60,000 nt of DNA from Takakia lepidozioides. Taxonomy: Eukaryota > Streptophyta > Takakiopsida > Takakiales > Takakiaceae. How positions within the stretch are numbered: the first letter of the stretch is position 1; each line of letters opens with the position of its first letter. Shown here piece by piece: positions 22,832-34,900 of this stretch. The stretch spans positions 14,758,001 through 14,818,000 of the forward strand of contig CM060731.1 in assembly GCA_030704615.1 (NCBI GenBank), in the 5' to 3' direction. The position numbers and the translations under genes are program-made. The notes beneath the pieces are model-generated. The model had not been told where the DNA came from and made no database searches. It was given only the letters and a program-made list of their open reading frames with translations.

Positions 22832-22926
22832 AACGGGCCGCGTCGGCCGACTCTGTCCTGTGCGCGGCCATAGGGCTCGCCCAAAGGCCACTTTCAGGGC
22901 AAAATCGGTCAACGTGGCCCGTTCTC
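22832..22926. repeat. Short inverted-repeat unit, about 95 bp
   Basis: GAACGGGCCGCGT on the left pairs with ACGTGGCCCGTTC on the right, with one mismatch, around about 65 bp of GC-rich sequence. It lies directly beside the MITE. It may be a very small MITE or a hairpin remnant. Confidence 0.5.
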
Positions 22927-22983
22927 TAGTACAAAAGGAGTCGCTTGGGGAAAGCTTCATCAGTGCGGGTCACCAGTCCATAC

Positions 22984-23325
22984 CAGTGTTGGGCGGTTAT
23001 TTGAATTTCTCTCTAATACCCGGCAGTTACCTATCCGGTTATATGTATATATGACCGGCAGAGATGAAAAAATGAAGTAACCGGTTCAGTTAGGAACCGG
23101 CGGAGGTCACGCATTCAAATAACCAAGCAAAAACCTCTTAAAGAACCGCCCAATACCCGTGGTTATTTGATGAAAACCGCCGGTATTTGAGGTTTTTGCA
23201 AGTAACCGTAACCGGCAGGTTATATCTAGCCATAAAAATTTTAATAACCGCAACCGCAGGTTAATAGTTTTCTAAAATTTGAAGCAACCGGAACCGCCGG
23301 TTATGAAAATAACCGCTCAACACTA
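22984..23325. mobile_element. Non-autonomous hAT-like element, copy 3 (342 bp)
   Basis: It begins CAGTGTTGGGCGGTT and ends AACCGCTCAACACTA, with the 8-bp duplication GTCCATAC on each side (22976-22983 and 23326-23333). The inside is rich in CCGGTT and AACCGG, with an internal near-palindromic layout. It is the shortest of the three hAT-like copies in the window. Confidence 0.9.
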
Positions 23326-23471
23326 GTCCATACCTGTGATAGAGCTATAAGGTGATGGGCGTGCCTCAGTCCTGGAGGAGATTAGATGTGCGACGGAAGA
23401 ATGGGGAATTTTCCAGGTACACAATTCTAGAGAAGAGAGGTAGCTTCTTGGATATCTATATTAGGAGAGAT

Positions 23472-23545
23472 CTTTCCTCTTATTCCGCCTAAACTAGGCG
23501 CGGGGTCTATGGCCACAAGGCTACCTCAAAACGTCTCATTCATGA
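23472..23545 (+). mobile_element. LINE 3' tail fragment
   Basis: AGGCGCGGGGTCTATGGCCA followed by CAAGGCTACC and a degraded CGTCT-TATGA-like end matches the last 75 bp of the LINE family. It is diverged and 5'-truncated, so it is probably an old insertion. Confidence 0.7.
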
Positions 23546-23954
23546 ATACATTCTATGTAGAGAAATCTCTGATTGGGAAGAAGTGAGCTGGATAGGCAAG
23601 GTAAAGATGTCCTCTCTTGTAGACTGCACATGGTTTGAGGATGCAAAATCTCTGACCCATCCCATTCTAACTAACTCCAGTCCGAGCTCGGGAACAGGCT
23701 GATATTCCACCATTGATGCTTTCATGCGATTTTTTGGATTTTAACCCCCATAACAAGTACCTCACCCACTGTTTTCCCCGTCGAAATCTAGCACTAGTAC
23801 CTACTTGTGGGGATTGTTTCTCCTGTTCACTTCATGGCTTACTACCGTGGCTTGTTCGGTGGAGCACATACTCTACCGTCCTAGAAAAATATAAACGGCC
23901 CATTTCGGGCCTGGCGGCCGTTTAGGGGTTAACCCACCACTCAATTTCATAGAT

Positions 23955-25593
23955 TGTACTCATAAGACGTTGTTTGCCGTAGCCTTGTGGCCATTGACCC
24001 CGCGCCCAGTTTGAGCGGGAACAAAAGGGACAGAACCTACCTCTGTCACGGGCTGACGTTGGTAGTAAGACTTACCTCCATATAAAGAATTAATCCGGGT
24101 TTTCCAGATATCCTCTAGAAATCCCTTCACACAAGCATCAATCCGCTGTGTGTGATTTGCCCAAAAACTAGGCCTCAGGAGGGCCTGGGCTTTTGGCTCA
24201 GCCTCCAGACTTTCAAAGTTGGTAAACAAGGGTACAGTCACAATTCCCTTAATAGATTTGAAGAGAGCCTCTCTTTGGTGAGAGAACTCCGGATAGTGTA
24301 TCAGAAAATGAATACTGTCTTCAGATTGCCCACACAACGGGCAATTGCACTCTCCCTTTCCTCTCTGCTTCTGTTTGCTGTTCAAAGGTAGGCTTCCTGC
24401 CCTGAGTTTAAATTTCAGTCTAGTGCCGAGAGTGGGTAGACCCTTGAGGTCATCCAAGATGTCCTCCCCCATGTCACAGACTGGAACAAGTTCAGGGAAG
24501 TTTTCTGCCTAACTTTATTTTCATCATACAATCTCATGGCAACAGACATGGCTGAGGACACTACGGCCTCCAAGTCAGATTTATCCAGCAGGGTCAAGAC
24601 TTGCGGATCCAGGTCTAGGTCCTTGAGGATCTCTTCTACTCTCTTCTGCCAGGACTTAGCCTGTTTGACAGGGCGGTCCTGTTTCCAAGATATAGAGTCG
24701 ATAAATTTAGGAAATCTGGTGTTGGGCATATGTTGCAGCTGACCCCACCATCTGACCTTGAATTCATCTCGTCGGGAGCGTAAGGACGGAATGCCAAACT
24801 CACCCCGAACAGCCACATTGGCTGTTTTGGAGCATGCTGACATACACTGCTTAAGCACCCCCACTTGAATGGATTCTAGAGACTTAGCCTGGTTGGAGTT
24901 ATTAACCCATATAGCAGATCCGTACTCCAAGGCAGGTCTAATATCGCGACAAAGCATGGTTTTCTTAACCTCAGAGTTGACCCCTCTGCAGTGGAAAAAT
25001 TTAGTGAGCCCCAGAGCTTTGCCCTTGCCAGTTTGAACAACTTTCCGGATATGTGCATCCCAATTACAATTGGAGGAGAACTCAATGCCCAGGTAAGTGT
25101 AGGAAGGGAGGACCGGGATCTCTTGGCTACCCCACTGCCACTTAAGATCACTTCCTCCCTCTCCTCTGTCGTTGAATGCTACCACTGCACATTTGCTGAC
25201 ATTAGCCTCTAGCCCCCAAAGATCAAAGTATCTCTTCGCGCAATCAATCAACTCCTGGAGATTGGTTGGAGTCTCCCCTATGCCTGTGAAGTCATCCGCA
25301 AACATAAGGGCTGGTATGGTGGTATCACCCACCCTTAACCCAAATCCCTCACTTTCCACATCCTCGAGGAGTTGATTGATGAAAACATTGAAGAGCAGAG
25401 GGGAGAGAGTACATCCTTGAGCTACACCTTGGTCTATGTCAAAGAAGTTGGACTTCTGTCCGTTAACAGTGACACAGCTTTTGGTGTGAGCATACAAGTT
25501 GTGGACAACTCTCCACATCTTTCCCTTGATCCCATAGGCCATCTCTCCACACTGTGTCATAAGCCTTTTTGACATCCAGGAAAAAGACATAAG
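23955..25593 (-). mobile_element. 5'-truncated LINE copy A
   Basis: This copy covers the reverse transcriptase from the palm region ([20 protein letters not shown], then [14 protein letters not shown]), the thumb and C-terminal domains, the CPLCG...HFLIH zinc-binding motif, and the 3' end CGTCTTATGAGTACA. Flanking TTCATAGA occurs at 23946-23953 and 25594-25601, a short target-site duplication. A one-base deletion near 24490 shifts the frame. Otherwise it is very close to the element at 35742-40600, so it is a fairly recent insertion. It lies 0.4 kb downstream of the SEC1 stop codon. Confidence 0.9.
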
Positions 25594-25989
25594 TTCATAG
25601 AATACGACAGACATCTTGGTTTGGTGATACACAGGAAGCAGCTGCAAAGGGAATAAAAGTCAAGATTGCCCAAGTTACACTGGAGCTCCACTGCTCCACT
25701 ATACTATACATACTGGCATGTGTACAACTTGTCTTACAACACTCTTTAGACAGTCGACCTGTGAACCTGGTCATCCTTGCTCAGCCTTTTATTAGGAATG
25801 CCTGAATTGTCACAAACCTTTCAGAAAATGCACTAAGCCCATCTAACGGAAAATGTCAAGTGCATGCTGATCCACAGAAGATGACAGGAATCCAGTGGCT
25901 CATCCATTCTCCAGGCCAGCCATGCACACCTTCACTCTGCAGGTCAGGCTTTCTTTGCTTTCAAGCAGGAAAACTTGAAGATACTAAAA

Positions 25990-28900
25990 TTAAATCTCAT
26001 CTAATTTGCTCAGAGCCTTCAGTTTCTGCACAGTGCACCATCCATGGCATTTGGTCAGAGGTCAGAGGTGTATCATAAGGTGTCAACTAGTGTGAGCCAC
26101 TGCACCAGGAGTAACTGACTGCAAGTAACTGCATTGCAGACACTAAGATAAAAATGAGTTGAGCATGAGGTATACCTGAATAAACTGATGGGGATCGTCC
26201 AGATTAGTGGAACCCAGTACTACTTCTCGTCTCAGTTGCCCAGTCAGCCTATGTGCTGCCCGTAACTACCAGCCCATCCAAGCCCACCACGAAATGTCAG
26301 ACATCTACTTCTGGATGGTGTACTCCAGTGCTGCTTATTTCGTCTTGCTCCAACTCCAAAACTCAATCATGAAGGGATGATTGCCTAGTTCAAAATACAC
26401 TTTGTACTTTCCTATGACAAATCTAGAAGTGACTCACCTCAGAACGTGTCATGCCACCGATAATGAAAACAAATATGCGCTTCCCATTTACTTTCGGATC
26501 ACTAACAACCCTTCTTAGAGATGAGTCGCTGCCAGGTGAAAAACACACCCGTGTTAAGAGATGAAACAGATTGGTGATATCACCCAGCAGTCACGCACTA
26601 ACACCACATGTACTACTTAACAGAGTTAGTAAAATTACTTACTCTCGGATGACAGAAAGAAAGAAAAAGAGAACACCTTGACCTCCTGAAGACCATATCA
26701 AAGACACCAACATCGTTGGAAGAAGTGCCTATTCACAAAATTCCCTTTGCATGATGTCCACACTTAGAGAGAGAGAATGTACACATAAAGACGTTTGCCA
26801 TAGCCTTGTGGCCATAGACCCCGCACCCAGTTTGGGCGGGACAAAAGGGAGCAGATACTACCATTGTGAGGAGATTACTCAGTAGTGGGACTTACTGTGA
26901 TATAAGCAATTTGTTCGGGCTTTCCAGATTTCCCCTAGAAATCCCTTCACACGAGCATCAATCTGATGCATGTGAGCTGCCCAGCAGTTAGACCCCAACA
27001 GGGCCAGGGCTTTAGGCTCAGCCTCAAGATTATGAAAGTTGGTGAACAGAGAGAAGCAGGGACTATGTTCTTGATGGTCATGAAATGGGTCGCTCTCTGA
27101 TGAGACTACCCCGCACATTGCATGAGAAAATGGATATTGTCTTCAGGCTGCCCGACATTCGTTATTGACAACCTCCCTTTCCTCTCTGCATCTGGGCTTT
27201 TGGCTCAGCCTCGAGACTTTCAAAGTTGGTGAACAGACGTTCAGGCACAATTCCCTTGATGGATTTGAGGAGGCGTCTCTCGTGAGAGTACCCAGGACAA
27301 TGAATCAGAAAATGAATATCGTCTTCAGGTTGCCCACACAACGGGCAATTGCAGTCCCTTTTTCCTCTCTGCATCTGTTCAAAGGTGGGCTTCCCGCCCT
27401 GAGTTTAAATTTCAGTCTAGTGCCGAGGGTGGGTAAACCCTTGAGGTCATCCATGATGGCCTCTCCCATGTCACAGACTGGAAACAAGTTCAGGGAAGTT
27501 TTCTGCCTAACTTCATTTTCATCAGACAATTTCCTGGGAACAGACATAGCTTTGGACATTACAGTCAGATTCATCCAGCAGGGTACAGACTTGTTGGCTT
27601 ACATTCAGATCCTTGAGAATCTCTTCTACTCTCTTCCGCCAGGACTTAGCCTGTTGGACAGGGCGATCCTGCTTCCAAGATATAGAGTTGATTAGCTTAG
27701 GATATCTGATATTAGACATGTTGCAGCTGACCCCACCATCTGACCTTGAATTCATCTCGTTGGGAGCTTAAGGAAGGGATGCCAAACTCACCACGAACAG
27801 CCACATTGGCTGTTTAGAGCCTGCTGACATGCACTCCTTAAGCACCTCCACTTGAATGGATTCTAGAGACTTAGCCTGGTTGGAGTTATCAACCCATACT
27901 GCAGATGCGTACTCCAAGGCAGGCCTAATAACACGGCAAAGCATGATTTTTTTAACTTCAGAGTTGATCCCTCTGCAGTGGAGAAATTTAGTGAGACCCA
28001 GTGCTTTGCGCTTGCCAGATTGAACGACTTTTTGAATATGTGCATCAAAAATTACAGTTGGAGGAAAACTCAACGCCAAGGTATGTGTAGGAAAGGAGGA
28101 CTGGAATCTGTTGGCTTGCCCACTGCCACTTGAGATCACCTCCTCCCTCCCCTCGGTCGTTGAATGCCACCACTGTGCATTTACTGTTGTTAGCCTCTAG
28201 CCCCAAAAAGGTCAAAGTATCTCTTTGTGCAATCAATCAACTTCTGGAGATTGGAAGGAGTCTCCCCTATGCCTGCGAAGTCATCCGCAAACATAAGGGC
28301 TGGTATGGTGGCATCACCCACCCTTAACCCAAATCCCTCACTTTCCACATCCTCGAGGAGTTGATTGATGAGAACATTGAAGAGCAAAGCGGAGAGGGTG
28401 CATCCTTGAGCTACACCTTGGTCTATGCCAGTAGAGAAAGATCGTACTCATAAGACGTTGTTTGCCGTAGCCTTGTGGCCATTGACCCCGCGCCCAGTTT
28501 GAGCGGGAACAAAAGGGACAGAACCTACCTCTGTCACGGGCTGACGTTGGTAGTAAGACTTACCTTCATATATAGAATTAATCCGGGTTTTCCAGATATC
28601 CTCAAGAAATCCCTTCACACAAGCATCAATCTGCTGTGTGTGATTTGCCCAAAAACTAGGCCTCAGGAGGGCCTGGGCTTTTGGCTCAGCCTCCAGACTT
28701 TCAAAGTTGGTAAACAGGGGTACAGGCACAATTCCCTTGATAGATTTGAAGAGAGCGTCTCTTTGGTGAGAGAACCCCGGACAGTGTATCAGAAAATGAA
28801 TACTGTCTTCAGATTGCCCACACAACGGGCAATTGCACTCTCCCTTTCCTCTCTGCTTCTGTTTGCTGTTCAAAGGTAGGCTTCCTGCCCTGAGTTTATG

Positions 28901-31900
28901 CCAGTAGAGAAAGAGAGAGAGGGAGAGAGAGAGAGCCCTGGGATGGAGAAGAGTAAAACCTTGAAAACCCATCATCAGAGGCTGCTCGGGACTTGGAGGC
29001 CCAGGTAGTACCTGGACCCCTGGCAGTAGTCCGTCTGGATTGCACCGGTGTAGAAGAGGGGGCTGTTGGAGGGCGCACAGAATGAGACGAAGAGGATGTG
29101 TCTCTTGCTCCACCTGATGGTTCTTTCAGATAGGGGTAATCTTCCCTGGACAGCTGTCCCTTGTCCAAATCTTCCACCAGATCCTGCATCCTCCATCCAC
29201 AGCGTTCACACATTTAGTACAGCCTTGTTTAATTTTAAGAAAAAACACGATTCCCTTACCTTGTCTCCTTAAGCGATTATAGCCTCAAAAAGCACATCAC
29301 ATTTTGAAACGTGCGGATGTGGAGGAAACCATGTGTGAGAGATAACTCACTCCATGGTCAAAAGCAATTGCAATGGCAAATCTGGCTAAGACTCATCTTG
29401 AGCCGTGACATACGGCAGATTTAGGAACAGAAACACTACGATGAGGCATCCCAACATAGGGTACCAACAAACAGGAAACCTGAAATGGATAGAAATGGGT
29501 ACATGAATTAACGGAGAGAAACGCGATAACATCCAACTTTCTTGATTTTGGTTTCTTTCCTTTCTAAGTGGTCGTTTGTTCTGCACAGAACCACCTTTTG
29601 TCAGTTCACATTTGTTGTCATAGTCACAAACTTCCACCTCAAAATAATCAGATTTACATGTCCTTCCAGCTTGTGAAGGTACCAAAAAGGAATCAAGGGC
29701 TCAGCATTATTCATGGTTGTCATTTTCCTGAAAGGAGAAGGGTACAAAAGGTAGGTTAAGGATCATGAGCCTTCAGGAAACTCTGACCGACAAGCAAAAC
29801 TCATATATTTTAGCACATTCATTACTGATTAGATTGATTGGTGCCCAAGCTGACCCAAATACTTCAGGGACCCATACCCTCCAAGTCATATGCATCAAGG
29901 TTTCCAACTGTGACACATCCCCACTACATTCTTTTAATTACGATATTTGCACTCTGGAATTGCGACAAATAGCTCAAGATTTGGCTTATGTGCACTGAAA
30001 GTTTTGAGACACTTTCCAGGAGACTTCTGACAGCTCCGATGACTTGCATGCCAATACAGCCATTTCAAGCCAACCCAAAGAGGATGCCTGCATGGATTCA
30101 AGTGGTGGTACGTGGCTTCCTAACTCAGATTTTATGACATTCAGAGCAAGTACAAGCTACAACTGCAGGATCAATCCTAAAGTTAGCCCAGCTGCAGCTG
30201 CAACACAACATTCTCTGGTCAGGATAGGATATTGCGTGCAACACTACCTTCCGCGTGCCAAATTTAAGCGAAAACCCCACTCCGGAATGCTTCTTGGACA
30301 CTTGAACTCCAAGGTATTCTAAGTTGTTAATACCGTTCATGTCCTCGGCACTTAATCGTGCCAACTGCACAATGTCAGCATAGCATCAGAGTTGCTCAAT
30401 GCAACGCTATAGCACCAGAAGTTAGAACTCAGCATCTTATCTAGTGAACCCCTGATCTAATGCCAGGATGACAAAAAAAAATCATGCCAATCATGACACT
30501 CATTTTCACTGGCCCGGCCATGATCCCTCATGCATGGTCAAGAACTCTAGCTCAATTACAAACACAGCTTGCTAAAAAAGCATCCCCATTGCACATCATG
30601 GAAGAGATATATATTAGTTCACCAAACAGGAAAGTTGGCATGAGCTAATGGTGAGACCTGCATCCACTGGAGACGCTTATTTGCATCCAACTTTTCAGGA
30701 TGGGTAGCAGCATAGATCATCAAAAGCCGCAACTTGTTTTCAGAACTCATCTCCTGTGACCGCACTCAACTTCAAGTTAGTAAATAAACTAGACCTACAG
30801 AGCAAAACATGTGACCAATCCGTTGAGATAGAAAAATATACCAAAGCGGGAAGCCCAGAGGTGGACAAATGCGACACACTCTAACATCAAAATGAAAGCT
30901 GAAACCAGGTAGAGCTTGCACCTGGTTAGAGTTTAGTATGCCGATAAGCTCCTTCATTGTTGCATCTCCATAAACAAAATCCTGCTCCAGATTGCCGATA
31001 TCACTCAGCCCATCTTCCTTGATCTTGGCATTTAACACTGTCGCAATCTGCAACCAATGAAGACTCACAGGTGATCAACCTAGACAACACAATGCAAGCA
31101 AATGAATACGATTGGCACAACACAAACAGGGTCACATTTATGCTACATTCACAAACAGAAGACAAAACAGCCAGCCATTGCTGGTGAGACAGTTTCTCTG
31201 GGATACAAACTCAAGTTCTACTCCACTAAAGGCCAAGTAACAGAGAAGAACTTTCCTATTGGTAAACCGTCAACAGCATAAGCTGTTCTTACTTTTGCAT
31301 TTCCCACAGCACTAAGATGAGGAGCACTAGCATAGTGATTAGGGGAAAAGAATACAAACACTGAGTCTTCCCAGATAACATCATAACAAAAAGGGTATAA
31401 CAACACCACACATCACCAGGTCAAGAGGATTATCTGCTCCTTTCAAAGTCACTACTACCCAGGGCTGGACCACATGACACAAGCCAGTCACAATTGTTTT
31501 GCACCAAGAACCAGTTGAGTATTCCCTCAACTTTCCTATGCAGTACCATGCTCAAACTAATGCGTTTCAATTCCCCTTTTAAGATGGTCAAGCTGAACCG
31601 GCAGCAACCAAGTCGTCAATTGGTTGTTTACTTGGATTCTAGATCGTGCTTGGATGTCAGGCCAACAACTTCCAACATGCTCTCCCAAGGAGGTGCCAGA
31701 CTCTACTACAAGACACTCGGCACAGCTTAGTCTAGCTTTACCAGTGCGAATCACCAAAAACAAATCTACAACAAGCATATAGCACACATGAATGATTACA
31801 TGGATATGAAGGCTGAGCTTATCAAGCTGATCTCGATATTGTGGGAGCGCCTGCACCATTTTCTGCATGTCTCTGGTTGACAACTCTTGCCCCTCCCTGT

Positions 31901-34900
31901 CCAAATTAACAGATATCATGCACCTTCAATTTTAGGAATGGTGATATGTCACATCCAAAAGCATCAGAGAAATGAACACCACAAGTATATAGTTGTTCAC
32001 GGAACTCTTCAGCACACTCCATCTTGAAATGTACAGCTGTTTGCAGTTTTCTTCAAAGTGGAGGCAAGAGACTACGACAGACAATAGATCCCAGGATGGT
32101 GCAGCCAAGTGCTCACAGAAGATGACATCTATACCCGCTGAAGACACAGCAGGTTGCAATAAGTGTGCTGTCTTGAAACTCAGCCAGCTGGAAAAAGCAC
32201 ACTCCCTCAGGTGAAGCAGTGAAGGGATATCAATTATGCATAACAGCAAGCAGCCTGGCAGAGCAGCTATATTCTTTTGTAATCCGTCACTTTTACCACC
32301 CAGCTTCCATTCCCTACAACAGGGAGCAATCGTCTATCTTTCAAGACTTCACTTGAGACCAACTAGATTGGGCCAGAACATGTCACCGTACCTTGAACCC
32401 AGTTTAATTTGAGCAGCCTTATTCTTGGAGGCAAATTGTTGCATCTTGTTGGTTAATAGCACGTTTGCCTGCTCCATGAGTAGCACAGCACATGATCAGA
32501 CTTGCCAGAACAGTTGGACAAGTAAGAACTAACCAGCCAGAGTAAAGCACAGATTACATACATCAGCAATGAAGAGGTCCCGTAGTTCCACCCAGATGGG
32601 ATCATGCTCCTCCAGCAGAACTTCCTTGCAATCCTTCTTGCCTGATGAGTTGGTCATCTGCACATTGATTCATTCTAAAATAGTCTAAGGAACAAACCAA
32701 CTTTGCATTGCAGCACAATGCAAAGGCTCCAATCATCAGTGATGCTCTTTAACTCAACATAGACAAGCATCTAGTGTAGTGTACAGTTTTTGACCAGCAT
32801 ACATAGGGTCCACAGTGTACAATTTATTGGAACATCAAATTTTGCGACCCAAAACACAGTTGGTAAGATGGAAGATGGAAAGGAGCCAGTGGGCCCATAG
32901 GCACATTACCTCATATAAGAACTTGTTGCCATCCAGATCCAAGAGATCATGGCACATGGCATCATATGTCCACTCATGTATGACTGGTGCCACCTGCACC
33001 CTTCCACACTCTTCGAGTTGATGCTTGTATAACTATATGTTAAAACTTCGACTTGATGCCCCTCGTGCCTACTACAACTATAATCTAGTTACCCAGCTTC
33101 CAGTATAACTCCTCGGATCTCAAGAGAATAAGACATCTTCCATCAAGTCCCACAGCAGGTCTGGAGAACTTTCAAGTCTCAAGGCCAGGAATGAATGAAA
33201 CAGTTTAATAACTGCAAGACAAGTTATGCTTTCCAGCTCGACAGATGATCCACAGTGGTCTTGCTGTGCAGCGGAATTTTGGCAGATCCAACAAATTTTT
33301 TGGAAATACTATGCGGAAAGGCCACAGAAAAACGTTATCAAGTACCGGGTCAATTGAACGATCCACAATAACAAGCTCGCATGTCTCCATCTGAGGAAAG
33401 TTCAGCAAAGACGCCTTGTACTTCATAAGGCGTTCCCAAAGTGCCGCTGCCATCTTTGTAGGTAGAAGGTCACGGGCTGTGGTGGCTGATGTAGAATCAG
33501 CAGCAGCAGATCTAGCTGCACGATAGCGTACCAAAGGAAACTCCTGCACAAATAACACTTGGCAAGGCAGCCTAGCTCAATAGAGGCTCATCTGCATAGG
33601 AAGTATCAACATTCTGAAAAGGGGTGGAGGACTGTGAGGGCCCAACAATAGTATGATGCAAGTGCAAGAGTTGGACCACTACTGTGCAACTGGCAACTGC
33701 AAGTGAAGAGCCAACCTTCATGGATGCAAACACTGTCGATAGTCGAATTGCTAGAGTCTCAATACAAGAGTCAAAATTGCGAGTACCCTCGCTGCGCTCT
33801 CCAAAAAGCTGCTCCAAGGCTTCCTCGTTGTCTGTAGTGAATCCCTACAGTACCCTTTTCGAAATGACTCACTGATTCATACAAATCTGTTGCTTCATGC
33901 CCAGCCTACTATCTCATCTCATGAAACCCGACCTAAAATGAACATGCAACAATGTCCACCAGTCTTTCCCCTAGCCCACAAGGCTCCCTATTGGCTTTCC
34001 CCACAAAGCTCCTTACAGACATATCACAGTCAGATTGCAGAATGTACATCTTAATTTGGCTAATATGCTGCATATATCACTTCACAAAAGATGTGCAGAA
34101 GATGCCTATAAAGATTAGGACCATCCAATAAAGAACAATTATGGCATGAAATACCTGTGAATCAATTGTCAAATACTCCAAGTTCATCTGCAAAGTGCCG
34201 GCATAGAACTCTGTAAGCACAAAATTGCTAGGAAAGGACCTTGAAGTATTGACCTGCTATAAGCCAAGTTACATTTAGACATTTAAAAGTGGTTCCGTCT
34301 AGAAGAACATTTGCAACTAAAATTCCTCCAACTCACAAGTTTCTTATGAGGCCCAAGCAGTCAACATTGGAATCTCACCTCTCTAAGAGCTGCAATTCGA
34401 GATAAAACAGATGGATCGCCCTTGATAGCTTGAAGCAAATCACGTGCAATGGGTGAACTAAAGAACACATACGCCCTGCCACAGAAATACTGAGACTATC
34501 CTAATGAGAACATTCACAATTCCAGTTTATAACCAACAGCAGTCCATGTCTGGCTTTTGATTGAATTATTGGGCGCCAGACCAGCGGCCCGTGCGACCCC
34601 TTTTTATCCAGCGGCGGGCAAACAGCGCCCCGCTGAGCGGCGGCGGCGCAGACCAGCGGTCCTAGGACCGTTGATCCTTCACATATTTAAGGGGGGGGGG
34701 GGTGGTTATTTTTGTACTATTCCTGTGGCTCCTGCTTTTCATGTGTTATGAGAGGAGATCATCTCTGAATCGAGAGAGGAATAGCTTGTTGCGAAGGGCC
34801 GGAAGAGGCCGTCGTTTTGAGTTATGACCTGCTGCCTGACCAGCCCTTTCAACAATATCATGGCATGCGCATACTCCTCAGTGACACCATCTGCTAAGAC

